Source: Rhodoblastus acidophilus
Lineage (GTDB): Bacteria > Pseudomonadota > Alphaproteobacteria > Rhizobiales > Beijerinckiaceae
Assembly (NCBI RefSeq): GCF_025961575.1
Contig: NZ_JAOQNX010000022.1
Span: forward strand, 1-64,000
Direction of reading: 5' to 3'
DNA: 64,000 nucleotides
Below, piece by piece: positions 44,401 through 53,183 of the stretch. The notes under the pieces are model-generated. The model saw only the letters and a list, made by a program, of their open reading frames with translations. It ran no database searches and was not told the DNA's origin. Every line of letters begins with the position of its first letter. Position 1 is the stretch's first letter. The position numbers were made by a program, and so were the translations under genes.

Positions 44401-44426
44401 GCGCCGCGTCCCGAAGGCCGCGGCGC
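44401..44426 (-). terminator. Hairpin between substrate gene and PrtD-type exporter
   Basis: GCGCCGCG (44401-44408) pairs perfectly with CGCGGCGC (44419-44426) around a 10-base loop, in the short gap between 44448 and 44363. Its position mirrors the hairpin at 16697-16714 in the other secretion locus. Confidence 0.5.
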
Positions 44427-44447
44427 GAGGTCGCATTTTGCAGGCGA

Positions 44448-46037
44448 TCAGCCCCAGAAATGGCCAAAATGATGTTGGGCCACATCGACGGCTTGATGAT
44501 GCTGAACGTCCACGGGCAAGGGATCAGCGGGACCGCCGGCATGGGCTGCGCCGTTTACCGGGCCGCCGGCGGGGTTGCCCGCGTTCGCGGCGCCGCCCGC
44601 CGCGGCCACGCTTCCGGCGTTCGCCGCGCCACCCGCAGGTGCCGCTCCCGCCGCCGCCAGGTCGGGCGCGGCCGTCGTCGGCGCGGTGGTCTTGTTGAGC
44701 GCGTCGGCCACGGTCAGGCCGGCCGTGTTGTAGGTTCCGCCATTGACCGGGACATTGTTGCTGGAGACGTCGGCGGCATTGGCCATCATCTGGTCGGCCC
44801 CCGCCTTCACCTCGGCGGCGGCGCCAGTCTGCAGGCCGTGGATGATCGCGTTGACTTCGGCGCCCGTGGTGCTCTTGTTGGCGAGCAATTCGTTGTCGAA
44901 GCGCGCCGAGAAGATGCCGCCCTGGGCATGGTCGAAAGTCTCGGTGTTGGTTTCGAAATTCTGCAGCTTGGTCACCAGCGCGTTGATGGCGGCTGTGTCG
45001 TGAGAGCCGATCAGCGCCGTCGCCTGTTGGGCCAGCGAATTGGAGCTGGCGACAAAACCGGCCCAGAAATTGGTCTGTGCGGCGTTGTCCTGGTAGGGCG
45101 TGGTGGCTTTCAGCGGGTCGGGCGTCATCGCCCAGCCGTTTCCGGCGTGTTGCGCCAGAACCGAATCGCCCTGAATGATGTCGACGATGTCCAGCAGGTT
45201 GTCCTGGGCTCCGCGTGCCGAGATCGACGAGGAGCCGGCGGCGTTATTATAGTCCTTTTCCAGTTCGAGCTGGTTGACGATGGTGTTGAGGTGCACGGTC
45301 GCCAGGGCGCCGGCGTCGCCTTGCAGATATTGCTGGTGACCGGCGACCAGTTGCTTCAGGTCGGCCTGAATGCCGCTGATTTCCGCGTTGAGCCCCGGCG
45401 CCGTCGTGGCGTTGACGCCGCCGTAGGATTTGGCGACGACGTCGTTGAACAAGGCGCCGATCTGCGCAAGCGTCGTGTGCGGCGCGTGGGCGGAGTCGGC
45501 CAGCGCGGTCGGAACCTGGGTGACGCCGGCCTGGGCCAGCGCGGGATCCGCCGCGACTTGCGCGAGAATATCCATATGCGCCGTCTGCAGCATGTGCTGC
45601 GCGGCGGCGACGCCCGCGCCGTTCCCGATCGTGTTGGGAGCGGCGTTCAAGGCGTTGCTGATGTCCGTGAGAATCGCCGTGACATGGGCGTCGGGTGTGG
45701 CGACGCTCTTGAGTTCGGTCTGGATGACGGTCAGGTCGTTCTGATAGCGCGCCAGCGAGCCGGCGCCCTGGTTGCCTTCATTGCCCGTTTGCGACCACAA
45801 GCCGCCGTAAAGCGCGCGCGAGGCGTCGTTGAGTTCGCCCGTCAGCTTCGCGAATCCTGCATCGCCAACAGCCGCGCCCGCATCGGCCGCTCCGCCGGCC
45901 CCGCCGCCATTCGCCGCGCCAGGGACTTGGAAGTGGCCGCCATTGAATAATCCGCCCGATTGGACGGCGCCGCCGCCAAAATTGCCCGCCGCCGCATGAA
46001 GCTGTCCGGCGAGACCGCCCTGGTTGAAATTGGCCAT
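44448..46037 (-). CDS. Probable type I secretion substrate without RTX repeats, unknown function
   Basis: 529 residues with no signal peptide, Cys or membrane segment. The N-terminus is Gly/Ala/Asn/Phe-rich (GGLAGQLHAAAGNFGGGAVQ). The middle (about 65-410) is largely helical (LTGELNDASRALYGGLWSQ; LDIVDIIQGDSVLAQHAGNG). A low-complexity Ala/Gly/Pro stretch (430-500) leads to a His-rich end, VQHHQAVDVAQHHFGHFWG. It lies directly upstream of prtD/prtE-like genes, as substrates usually do. The HHQA-x-D motif near the end also occurs at the end of the protein at 15378. No known family; S-layer, adhesin or matrix protein are possible roles. Confidence 0.75.
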   Translation of the reverse strand: MANFNQGGLAGQLHAAAGNFGGGAVQSGGLFNGGHFQVPGAANGGGAGGAADAGAAVGDAGFAKLTGELNDASRALYGGLWSQTGNEGNQGAGSLARYQNDLTVIQTELKSVATPDAHVTAILTDISNALNAAPNTIGNGAGVAAAQHMLQTAHMDILAQVAADPALAQAGVTQVPTALADSAHAPHTTLAQIGALFNDVVAKSYGGVNATTAPGLNAEISGIQADLKQLVAGHQQYLQGDAGALATVHLNTIVNQLELEKDYNNAAGSSSISARGAQDNLLDIVDIIQGDSVLAQHAGNGWAMTPDPLKATTPYQDNAAQTNFWAGFVASSNSLAQQATALIGSHDTAAINALVTKLQNFETNTETFDHAQGGIFSARFDNELLANKSTTGAEVNAIIHGLQTGAAAEVKAGADQMMANAADVSSNNVPVNGGTYNTAGLTVADALNKTTAPTTAAPDLAAAGAAPAGGAANAGSVAAAGGAANAGNPAGGPVNGAAHAGGPADPLPVDVQHHQAVDVAQHHFGHFWG

Positions 46038-46125
46038 TCGTCATTCCTCCACATCAATTTTTGGACGCCGGTCGCGCCGGAGTCGGGTTGGCGCGCTCGA
46101 AAGCGCGTTGCTCTTGCGCCTTGCT

Positions 46126-47166
46126 TCAGGCGGTCGCGCGCTTGTCGTCGGACCGCCGCAGCAATTGCAGCGGAGACACGATGGCGCGCGAAAACGCGTC
46201 CCAAAAACCGTCGCCGGCGTTATGTGCGGGGACAAAGGGATCGGAATGGCAGGTTGCGCCCGACGCCCGGGCGATTGCGCCGACCGCCTCGACCATGCGC
46301 GGCGCGCCGCAGGCATAGACGATGTCATGGGACGACAGCGCCGGGATAAAATCGACCGGGCTGCCCGCCGGCAAATCGGGGTGGCGGCGGTCCGCGTGGC
46401 GCAGCACCGAAATCACCTGCGTTTTCGGAAAGGCGACCAGCCGCCACAGCGCCGGCGCCATGTAGAAATCCGCGACAGAGCCCGCGCCGACCACCACCAC
46501 AATCTCGCGGTCCGGCATTTCGCACAGCGCCGCATGGGCGATCGACCAGATCGGCGCGAAGCCCGCGCCGCTCGCCACCAGAACCAGGCGATTGGTCTGG
46601 CCAGGGCGCAGCCAGGCCGAACCATAGGGGCCCACGACCTTCGCCTTGTGGCCGGGACGGATGCTTTGACCCAGCGCCGAGGACACCCGTCCGTCACGGA
46701 CGCGCTTGATCTGCAGGCGGATCGTTCCGCGCTCCACCGGGCCTTCGAGCGGCGCGGTCGGGCTGTAGCAGCGCGCGGGGAAGCCGGCGAATTTGACCTG
46801 CACATATTGGCCGGGCAACATTTCGAAAAACCCCTTCACCGCGAGCGTCACTTCGGTGATATCGACGGAAAGGTCGCGAAGCGCCTTCACCGTCGCCCCA
46901 AACGTTTCGACCGGCGGCGTCTCCTCGACGATGATTTCGAGATCGGACATGACCTTCGCCTGGCAGGCGAGAACAGCGCCCGGCGAATCGGTTTCGCCGC
47001 CTTCGACCGAACCCGACGACAAGGTGCAGCGGCAACTGCCGCAGGTCCCGGAGCGGCAGTCATGCGGCATGTCGATGCCGTTCATGAGCGCGGCGTCGAG
47101 GAGATTTTCGCCCGGTTTTGCGCGAAACGATCCCATCTCGCCGATCGAAACCTGAAAAGTCTTCAT
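46126..47166 (-). CDS. 2Fe-2S ferredoxin / flavin NAD(P)H oxidoreductase
   Basis: 346 residues from the ATG at 47166, overlapping the cytochrome gene stop. An N-terminal plant-type 2Fe-2S domain has the ligands CRSGTCGSC and the later Cys in LACQAK. A ferredoxin-NADP-reductase fold follows: flavin site RCYSPTAP, GPYGSAWLRPG, nucleotide site ASGAGFAPIWSIAHA, and CGAPRMVEAVG. It is built like the reductase components of oxygenases (phenol hydroxylase or methane monooxygenase type). No oxygenase is nearby, and the coupled partner is a membrane b-type cytochrome, so it probably exchanges electrons between NAD(P)H and that cytochrome. Confidence 0.85.
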   Translation of the reverse strand: MKTFQVSIGEMGSFRAKPGENLLDAALMNGIDMPHDCRSGTCGSCRCTLSSGSVEGGETDSPGAVLACQAKVMSDLEIIVEETPPVETFGATVKALRDLSVDITEVTLAVKGFFEMLPGQYVQVKFAGFPARCYSPTAPLEGPVERGTIRLQIKRVRDGRVSSALGQSIRPGHKAKVVGPYGSAWLRPGQTNRLVLVASGAGFAPIWSIAHAALCEMPDREIVVVVGAGSVADFYMAPALWRLVAFPKTQVISVLRHADRRHPDLPAGSPVDFIPALSSHDIVYACGAPRMVEAVGAIARASGATCHSDPFVPAHNAGDGFWDAFSRAIVSPLQLLRRSDDKRATA

Positions 47167-48923
47167 CGCTGCATCTCCAGTTTGAAGGGCCTGATGTGGC
47201 GGGTGTGGTTGGCGGGCGTGTGGTCGAATACGCCGACCCACATAAAGGTCTGATCGCCGAGGACGATGTCGTCGTCCTGCTTCGTGTCGAGCTTGCGCTG
47301 CGCCAGCAGCGTCCAGCGGCCGGCGGCCCAGCGCGCCGTGCAAAACACGTCGGAGGGTTTTGCACGCGGCGGGGTCGCAATCATGCCGGGGATGATGGCG
47401 CCGACCGGAATGCGCGCATCCATGTCCGCCGTGTAGGGCGTCGACTCGTCTTCGCGCATCGCCCAGCGCGCGTTTTCCTGATCGCCATGATCCGGGTCGA
47501 GATCAACGGCGCCCATGGCCTCGCGCGTCGCGGCGAGATCGCGCGGCAGACGCAGGGGCTGCGCCTCCGCCGAGGGGTCGCGCGGCAATTGCTGGGCGAC
47601 GTTCTCATAGGCGACCGCCTGCTCGGGCTTGGACGCATAGCCGCCCTTGTACGGCGCCTCGCCATGCCGCTCCGCCTGGGACGGCCGGGTCGCGGGTCCC
47701 ACGCGGTTGTTCTCGCAGCGGCCCGACTCGATCCCCGAGGCGCGCCACAGCCAAACATTCACGCTGCCGCCGTCCTCGGTATAGTGCAGCCCGCGTCCGG
47801 ACGACGATTCCGGCTTGTCGGGCAGCGGCTTCTTGCCGGGATGAAAGGCGCCGGGGCCGAACGGCTTTTCGACATTGGCGAGCATGAAGGCGAACTTGTC
47901 TTCGTTGAGCGCGCCCTCGAAATTGGCCTGTTCCGCGCGCAGATCGTCGGAGCGCAGCGCGACGTTTTGCAGGCGCGCCCGCCGTTCGCCGCGCGATTCG
48001 GAGAACAGCGCGCGCCAACCGTTCTCCGTCTTGATCAGCGGCGCGTGCTTGAGCGAGCGGGTCGGGTCTTCCCAGGTGAAGGCGAAATAGATCGTGTCCT
48101 CGTCGTGGAGCGCGCGAATCTCCACCAGCGAGGCGCCGGAGCCGTCGAGGTTCACGCCCTGGTTGGTGTGAATGGCGAGCGACGGCGCATCGCGCCACGC
48201 GGACGCCCAAAGGTCCGGGCCGAGCGGCGCGGCGGCGGCCTTGTCAATGCGCTGGACATGGAGGACGTCGCGCGACGCCCGGTCGGCATAGAGATAGCCA
48301 CCGCCGGCCAGACCGCCGATCAGCGCGCTCAGCAAAAAGACCAGCGCGCCGCCGAGCGGCGCCGGCCCAGAGGCGGCGACGGGAATTTGCGTCGGACGCA
48401 GGATGCGCAGCGCCTGCGTGAAACCGCCCATCGCCAGATGCGTCAGCACATGCGCGACGGCATAGCCGAGGATCGCCCAGGTCGCCCAAAGGTGCAACTG
48501 GCAGAGCGCGCCGCCATGGCCGCGATGCAGCAGGACGCCGGTGACGATCTGCGAGACAAGGCAAAGGAAGAACAGCCAGTAGAGCAGGACGTTGACGGCG
48601 CTCCAGCGCGCGGCGCCCGGGCTTTTGAGGGCGGCGAGCCGCGCCCGGTCAAGGGCGACGCGTCTGAGCAGCCCCGCATTGCGCAGGTAGAACAGGTAGG
48701 CGACCGCGAGACCCATCAGACCGACGCCCGCGGCGATGTGAATGATCCAGAGTCGTGAGACGGGGAGATACGGGGCGATGGCGTCGAGATAGCCAGTGTC
48801 GGGCATGTCCACGGCGAAGCGCAGCCCGGTCAAGACGCTGAGCGCAAGACAGATGACGAGCGACCAGTGGAGCACGACCGTGCCGGCGTCCGTTCGTTTC
48901 GTCTTCTTGTATCTGAACTGCAT
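47163..48923 (-). CDS. Cytochrome b561-type membrane protein fused to ethylbenzene-dehydrogenase-type haem domain
   Basis: 586 residues from the ATG at 48923 (GGAGG upstream; 48986 is a less likely start). The N-terminal ~215 residues form a cytochrome b561-like membrane domain with candidate haem His in VVLHWSLVICL, LWIIHIAAG and YAVAHVLTHLA. Another membrane helix (ALVFLLSALIGGLAGGG) leads to a periplasmic domain from ~230 resembling the haem-binding gamma subunit of ethylbenzene/DMSO-reductase-family enzymes: LVEIRALHDEDTIYFAFTWE, then NVWLWRASG and a C-terminal MWVGVFDHTPANHTRH. No molybdenum catalytic subunit is next to it. Overlap with the reductase gene suggests a two-protein electron-transfer unit. 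Confidence 0.82.
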   Translation of the reverse strand: MQFRYKKTKRTDAGTVVLHWSLVICLALSVLTGLRFAVDMPDTGYLDAIAPYLPVSRLWIIHIAAGVGLMGLAVAYLFYLRNAGLLRRVALDRARLAALKSPGAARWSAVNVLLYWLFFLCLVSQIVTGVLLHRGHGGALCQLHLWATWAILGYAVAHVLTHLAMGGFTQALRILRPTQIPVAASGPAPLGGALVFLLSALIGGLAGGGYLYADRASRDVLHVQRIDKAAAAPLGPDLWASAWRDAPSLAIHTNQGVNLDGSGASLVEIRALHDEDTIYFAFTWEDPTRSLKHAPLIKTENGWRALFSESRGERRARLQNVALRSDDLRAEQANFEGALNEDKFAFMLANVEKPFGPGAFHPGKKPLPDKPESSSGRGLHYTEDGGSVNVWLWRASGIESGRCENNRVGPATRPSQAERHGEAPYKGGYASKPEQAVAYENVAQQLPRDPSAEAQPLRLPRDLAATREAMGAVDLDPDHGDQENARWAMREDESTPYTADMDARIPVGAIIPGMIATPPRAKPSDVFCTARWAAGRWTLLAQRKLDTKQDDDIVLGDQTFMWVGVFDHTPANHTRHIRPFKLEMQR

Positions 48924-49579
48924 TCCGGCGGCGCCTCCCTCGACGGGCGCGCGGAAATGCGCGCCAGCCCGGAAGACCCGCCACATTCCGACGCGCTGTG
49001 GTTACGCCCACGTTTGGCGTCCTGTTTGGCTAAAGAGCTAATATGGCTAGATAAAGATGAGAGACTGGCGCCAAAAAGGCACAGTCAACATCGGAATGCG
49101 CGCGGAAGATGAAACGGCTTTTCACACCGCGCGCGCGATCGGGCTGGTGAATCGTGCGGAGAAGCTGAGCCGGCGCGGACGCAGCGACCCTGGATCTCAG
49201 TTCCCGGTTTTCCCGAGCCCATCCGCGCCTGGCGATGCCAAAGTGTACGAAAATGTGATTGTCCGCAAAAGTGCGTTCGGGCGCGAATGGCGCAGAAAGT
49301 CGAAGACAGCGATTTCGATGAAAAAGGCCGTCGCATGAGCGACTTCGCGCTCCAAAACGGGCGTCTCGGCGGTTTTCGGCGCCTGTCCGCTCGATTCGGC
49401 GGCCTGCGACGCTGCGGCATCGACATCTGCGCTGGCCGAAAAGGCGCAGCGCGCACAGGTTGCGGCTCAAGACTTGAAGCAATTTCGCGGCTTTTTAATC
49501 TCGGATGCTATAGCTTTTTTGCGTCTATCGGCGTAAGAAGCGATCAAATCAATGTCACGCGATAATCGATGCAGGCCAT
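48924..49579. other. Divergent region between cytochrome and LysR-type genes
   Basis: 656 bases with no gene I can support. Short frames (for example 49057-49338 on the plus strand and 49085-49456 on the minus strand) lack ribosome sites. A/T-rich stretches at about 49030-49060 and 49500-49575 probably hold the two outward promoters. The second is where a LysR protein would bind its own upstream region. Confidence 0.4.
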
Positions 49580-50479
49580 ATGTATGAGAAGCTGGAATAT
49601 CTCCTCGCACTAGCCAAAGAAAAGCACTTCGGCCATGCCGCCGAAGCCTGCGGCGTATCACAGCCAAACTTTTCGCTGACCATTAAACAGCTGGAAACCA
49701 CCCTCGGCGTGACGCTCGTTGATCGCGGCGCGCGCTTCCTCGGTTTCACGCCGGAGGGCCAGCGTGTGCTCGAATGGTCGCGGCGCATCGTCGCCGACAC
49801 CCGCGCCATGATCGCGGAAGTCGAGGTGATGAAGAACGGGCTGTCAGGCCAGTTGCGGCTGGCGGCGATTCCGACCGCCCTGCCCCTCGTCCTGCGCTTC
49901 ACCACCAGTTTTTCGGCGCGCTATCCCGGAACGCGGTTCCACATCGCCTCGCACACCTCCAACGAAATCCTGGCGATGCTCGACAATCTCGACGCCGATG
50001 TCGGCTTCTCCTATCTCGACAGCGAGCCGATCGGAAAAGCGATGGAGGTCCCGCTCTATAGGGAGCGCCATCACCTGGTCACCGCCGCGGGCAATCCGCT
50101 GTCCGACCGCGCCACCGTGACCTGGGAGGAGGTCGCCGGGCTCGAACTGTGCCTGCTCTCCCCGGACATGCAAAACCGCCGGATCATCGACCGCATTTTC
50201 GCCGAGGTCGATTGCAAGGTCGATCCGGTGCTGGAGACCGGGTCGATCGTCGTCGTCGTCTCGCATGTGCGCGCCGGTCATTGCGCCACCATCATGCCGA
50301 ATCTGATGGCCGAGGAACTCGCCCTGCCCGCGAACGTGAAGAAAATCCCCATCGTCGCGCCGGAGGTTTCGAGCCTGGTCGGCCTCGTCGCGCCGCGCCG
50401 CGATCCGCAACCGCCGCTGACCGCCGCCTTCATCGCCCACGCCCGCGCCGTGGCCGCCGAACTTGACGCCATAGCCTGA
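49580..50479 (+). CDS. LysR-family transcription regulator next to the formate/hydrogenase operon
   Basis: 299 residues. The N-terminal winged helix-turn-helix is EYLLALAKEKHFGHAAEACG, VSQPNFSLTIKQLE and RFLGFTPEGQRVL. The C-terminal ligand-binding domain includes RLAAIPTALPLVLRFTTSF and the late GHCATIMPNLMAEEL. It is convergent with the leftward hyf-moaA operon. LysR proteins beside formate genes often control formate or molybdenum-enzyme expression; that role is inferred from position. Confidence 0.88.
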   Translation: MYEKLEYLLALAKEKHFGHAAEACGVSQPNFSLTIKQLETTLGVTLVDRGARFLGFTPEGQRVLEWSRRIVADTRAMIAEVEVMKNGLSGQLRLAAIPTALPLVLRFTTSFSARYPGTRFHIASHTSNEILAMLDNLDADVGFSYLDSEPIGKAMEVPLYRERHHLVTAAGNPLSDRATVTWEEVAGLELCLLSPDMQNRRIIDRIFAEVDCKVDPVLETGSIVVVVSHVRAGHCATIMPNLMAEELALPANVKKIPIVAPEVSSLVGLVAPRRDPQPPLTAAFIAHARAVAAELDAIA

Positions 50480-50490
50480 GCAAACCCTTC

Positions 50491-50519
50491 CGCGCGGAGA
50501 TCCGTTGGACCTCCGCGCG
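50491..50519. terminator. Strong bidirectional hairpin between lysR and moaA
   Basis: CGCGCGGAG (50491-50499) pairs perfectly with CTCCGCGCG (50511-50519), with a further TCC/GGA inside and a GTT loop. It sits between converging stops (50479 and 50559). No U-tract, but the stem is very stable. Confidence 0.6.
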
Positions 50520-50558
50520 ATCCATCCCGACGCCGGAATGGCGCCGGGACAGTATGGG

Positions 50559-51560
50559 TCAGCCGCCTGTGCTCCACATGCCGCGATCGAGCGGGATGCG
50601 CTCGGCATGGTCGAATGCGTGCCGGCGGGGTTTGGCGCCCATGGCGGCGGCGATGGCCGCCTGCAGCGCGGCCTCGTCGTCCGGTTGTCCGCGCAAGACC
50701 GTTTTGAGATCGACCTGCTCGCGCCGGCCCAGGCACAGCACGAGACGGCCGTCGCAGGTCAGCCGCACCCGGTTGCAGGCGTCGCAAAACCCCTTGCTCA
50801 TCGGCGTGATGAAACCAAGGCGTCCGCCGGTTTCCTCGACCCTGACATAGCGCGCCGGCCCGAAGGCGCGCTCCGGCGCGTCGGTCAGCGTCCAGCGTTT
50901 TTGCAGATCGGCGCGGATCTCCGACAGCGGAACGCCGGGCGGCCGGTCGCGCGACACGCCGGGGGTGGGCATGGCCTCGATCAGCGCCAGCCCCATGCCG
51001 CGCCCATGGGCGAAGGCGATGAGATCGTCGATGGCGCGATCGTTGACGCCGGCCTGCACCACGGTGTTCAGCCGGACGGCGAGCCCGGCGCGGCGGGCCG
51101 CGTAAAGCCCAGCGAGCACGTCGGACAATTTGCCGATCCGGCTCACCCTGGCGAACATGGCCTCGTCGAGCGTGTCGAGCGACACATTGACGCGCGATAG
51201 ACCGGCGGCCGCGAGGTCCTCCGCCATGTCCGAGAGCAGCGAGCCATTGGTCGTCATGGTGACTTCCTCGAGCCCGCGCCCGAGATGGCGCGACAGCGAG
51301 GCCACCAGCGAGACGATCCCGCGCCGCGTCAAAGGCTCGCCGCCTGTCAGACGAATGCGCTTCACGCCCAGGCCGACGAAGGCCGAGGCGATCCGATCGA
51401 TCTCGTCGAGCGACAACACCTCCTGTTTGGGCAGGAAAGTCGGGTGCTCGGACATGCAATAGGTGCAACGGAAATTGCACCGGTCGGTGACCGAGACGCG
51501 CAAATATTCGATCGAACGGGCGAAGCGGTCGACCAGAGGGCCGGCGTGTGAAGCGGACAT
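50559..51560 (-). CDS. moaA: GTP 3',8-cyclase (molybdenum cofactor biosynthesis protein A)
   Basis: 333 residues from the ATG at 51560 (GGGAGC upstream). Radical-SAM motif CNFRCTYC, SAM-binding TGGEPLTRRG, C-terminal second 4Fe-4S site FCDACNRVRLTCDG with a later Cys in LCLGRR, and the essential GG at the very C-terminus. It performs the first step from GTP to molybdopterin. Last gene of the hyf operon, which suggests demand for molybdenum cofactor by a formate dehydrogenase encoded elsewhere. Probably an extra copy beside a housekeeping moaA; this cannot be checked here. Confidence 0.93.
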   Translation of the reverse strand: MSASHAGPLVDRFARSIEYLRVSVTDRCNFRCTYCMSEHPTFLPKQEVLSLDEIDRIASAFVGLGVKRIRLTGGEPLTRRGIVSLVASLSRHLGRGLEEVTMTTNGSLLSDMAEDLAAAGLSRVNVSLDTLDEAMFARVSRIGKLSDVLAGLYAARRAGLAVRLNTVVQAGVNDRAIDDLIAFAHGRGMGLALIEAMPTPGVSRDRPPGVPLSEIRADLQKRWTLTDAPERAFGPARYVRVEETGGRLGFITPMSKGFCDACNRVRLTCDGRLVLCLGRREQVDLKTVLRGQPDDEAALQAAIAAAMGAKPRRHAFDHAERIPLDRGMWSTGG

Positions 51561-51576
51561 TGGGAGCTCCCGAAGG

Positions 51577-51873
51577 TTAGCCCTTCGCGTTGCAGCAGCA
51601 GGGGAAATCGGCGACGCGTTCGCCGGTCTTCTCGATGAGAATGCGAATGTCCGGCCCATCGCAGATCGGCTCGCCGATCACCCGATGGCCGTGGCGCACG
51701 ACCTCGAAGGGGATCGAGCGCAAAGCGGGCGGACAATCCGCGACCACCAGCAACACCTGCCCCGTCTGCATCCGGTCGAGCTGTTCCAGCGTCAGCATCA
51801 CCGGATGCGGGCAGACTTCTCCGCGCAGGTCGATGGATGCATCGGCGCGCACCGTTTCTTCGATCATGGTCAT
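51577..51873 (-). CDS. TusA-family sulfur carrier protein (YeeD/TsuB-like)
   Basis: 98 residues from the ATG at 51873, with GGAGG seven bases upstream. The hallmark is DLRGEVCPHPVMLTLEQL, whose CP-x-P Cys carries persulfide. It ends in an unusual CCC (DFPCCCNAKG), and the DCPPA segment adds another Cys. The YeeE-like transporter gene ends 2 bases before it; YeeE with YeeD-type proteins takes up thiosulfate. It could instead feed sulfur to molybdenum-cofactor or Fe-S synthesis, since moaA follows. Confidence 0.85.
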   Translation of the reverse strand: MTMIEETVRADASIDLRGEVCPHPVMLTLEQLDRMQTGQVLLVVADCPPALRSIPFEVVRHGHRVIGEPICDGPDIRILIEKTGERVADFPCCCNAKG

Positions 51874-51875
51874 GG

Positions 51876-53183
51876 TCAAGCCTCCGAGGTCAAAGGGGTC
51901 ACGGCGGGGCGCCGCACTGTCTGCAGATAGCGCGCCTCGCGGAACACGACGAAAGCGTAGCAAGCCGCGAGAAAGGCGAAGGTGGCGGCGAGCGCGCCGG
52001 TCATGCCGAGGGTTTTGACGAGGTCGATCTCCGGCCAGGCGACGGCGAGCGTCTGCGCCAGGCCCCAATGATCCCACCCATAGGCCAGAACCGTCGCGCC
52101 GATCACATTGCCGAGGGCGACCGCGACGAAATGCGTCTGCCCCTCCATGAGGCGGTACATCCAGCCGGTCTCGCAGCCGCCGGCGATGACGATGCCGAGC
52201 CCGAACATCACGCCGCCGAACAGCGCGCCGGGGCTCGCCCAATGGATGATCGGGGTCATGCCGCGCGCGATCAGGATCGCGGTGATCACGGTCTGCGCGG
52301 CCATGCCGAGGATGATCGCCTTGGCCATGGTGGTGCGCCCGGTCAGCCAGAGATCGCGCAGCGCCGAGGTGAAGCAGATCTGGCCGCGCTGCAGCAGCAC
52401 GCCGAAGGCGGCCCCGGCGACCATCACGCCGGCGAATTTCGCGTGGCCCAGGTAGAGATTGAGCATCGCCAGCGCCAGCAGGACCGCGACGCCGAACAAG
52501 CCGGCGAAGGAGGCGCGCGAGGTCGCGGCCTGCGCAACGACATAGACGGGCGTTTCGCTCAGTTTCGGCGCGCCCCTGAACCATGCGGTCATGACAAGGC
52601 GCGAGGCGATCCAGGCGCCGAACGCCGTGCCGACGATGAACAGCCAGGAATGCAGCGAGAATTGCGGCAGGCCGGTGAAGAAGGAGGCGAGGTTGCAGCC
52701 CATGGCGAGACGGCTGCCAAAACCCGCCAGCAGGCCGCCGATCAGGCCCTGAACCCAGCGCCTGTGACGCGCGGGCGCGCGAAACTTGAATTCGCGGCTC
52801 GCCAGAGCGCTGGTCATCGCGCCCAAGAACATGCCGGCGATCATCCAGCCGTCAGGCCGGTCCCAGGGGTGTCCCTTCAGCGCCACCGCCTTGAAATAGG
52901 CCCAGGAGCCGACGTCGACGCCGCAAAGCTGCAGCAGGTTGCCGCCCCAGCGGGTGAACTCGCCGGTGACGGCCCAGAGGCCTCCGGTGAAACCGTAATA
53001 GAGCGCCGCGAGCAGGCCGGCGGCGACGAGCGTCGGGGTCGGGCGCCAGTGGCGCGCGAACAGCGCATGGATGGGATGGGTCACGGGATGCTCCTGTGGA
53101 CTTGGGTCGGCCGCCAGCGCGGGGAGGCTGGCGCTGGCGGCCTTGGGCTCGCGCGCAACGGACGCGCGAGCCGGAGCCGTCAT
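51876..53183 (-). CDS. YeeE/YedE (TsuA-like) sulfur-compound transporter
   Basis: 435 residues, ATGA overlap with focA. The ~35-residue N-terminal extension precedes about ten to twelve helices. Conserved Cys motifs of the family are present: RLAMGCNLASFFTGLPQFS, QRGQICFTSALRDLWL, and AGGCETGWMYRLMEGQ. In YeeE these Cys relay thiosulfate through the pore. It is longer than E. coli YeeE (352 residues). It is translationally linked to focA and followed by the TusA-like gene. Sulfur uptake as its role is known for the family; why it is in a hydrogenase operon is open. Confidence 0.87.
   Translation of the reverse strand: MTAPARASVAREPKAASASLPALAADPSPQEHPVTHPIHALFARHWRPTPTLVAAGLLAALYYGFTGGLWAVTGEFTRWGGNLLQLCGVDVGSWAYFKAVALKGHPWDRPDGWMIAGMFLGAMTSALASREFKFRAPARHRRWVQGLIGGLLAGFGSRLAMGCNLASFFTGLPQFSLHSWLFIVGTAFGAWIASRLVMTAWFRGAPKLSETPVYVVAQAATSRASFAGLFGVAVLLALAMLNLYLGHAKFAGVMVAGAAFGVLLQRGQICFTSALRDLWLTGRTTMAKAIILGMAAQTVITAILIARGMTPIIHWASPGALFGGVMFGLGIVIAGGCETGWMYRLMEGQTHFVAVALGNVIGATVLAYGWDHWGLAQTLAVAWPEIDLVKTLGMTGALAATFAFLAACYAFVVFREARYLQTVRRPAVTPLTSEA

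Noticed and set aside
49057-49456. Short frames on both strands between the cytochrome and LysR genes
   Set aside because: No ribosome sites and Arg/Ser/Pro-rich sequence. Possibly decayed repeat sequence, but I could not show that.
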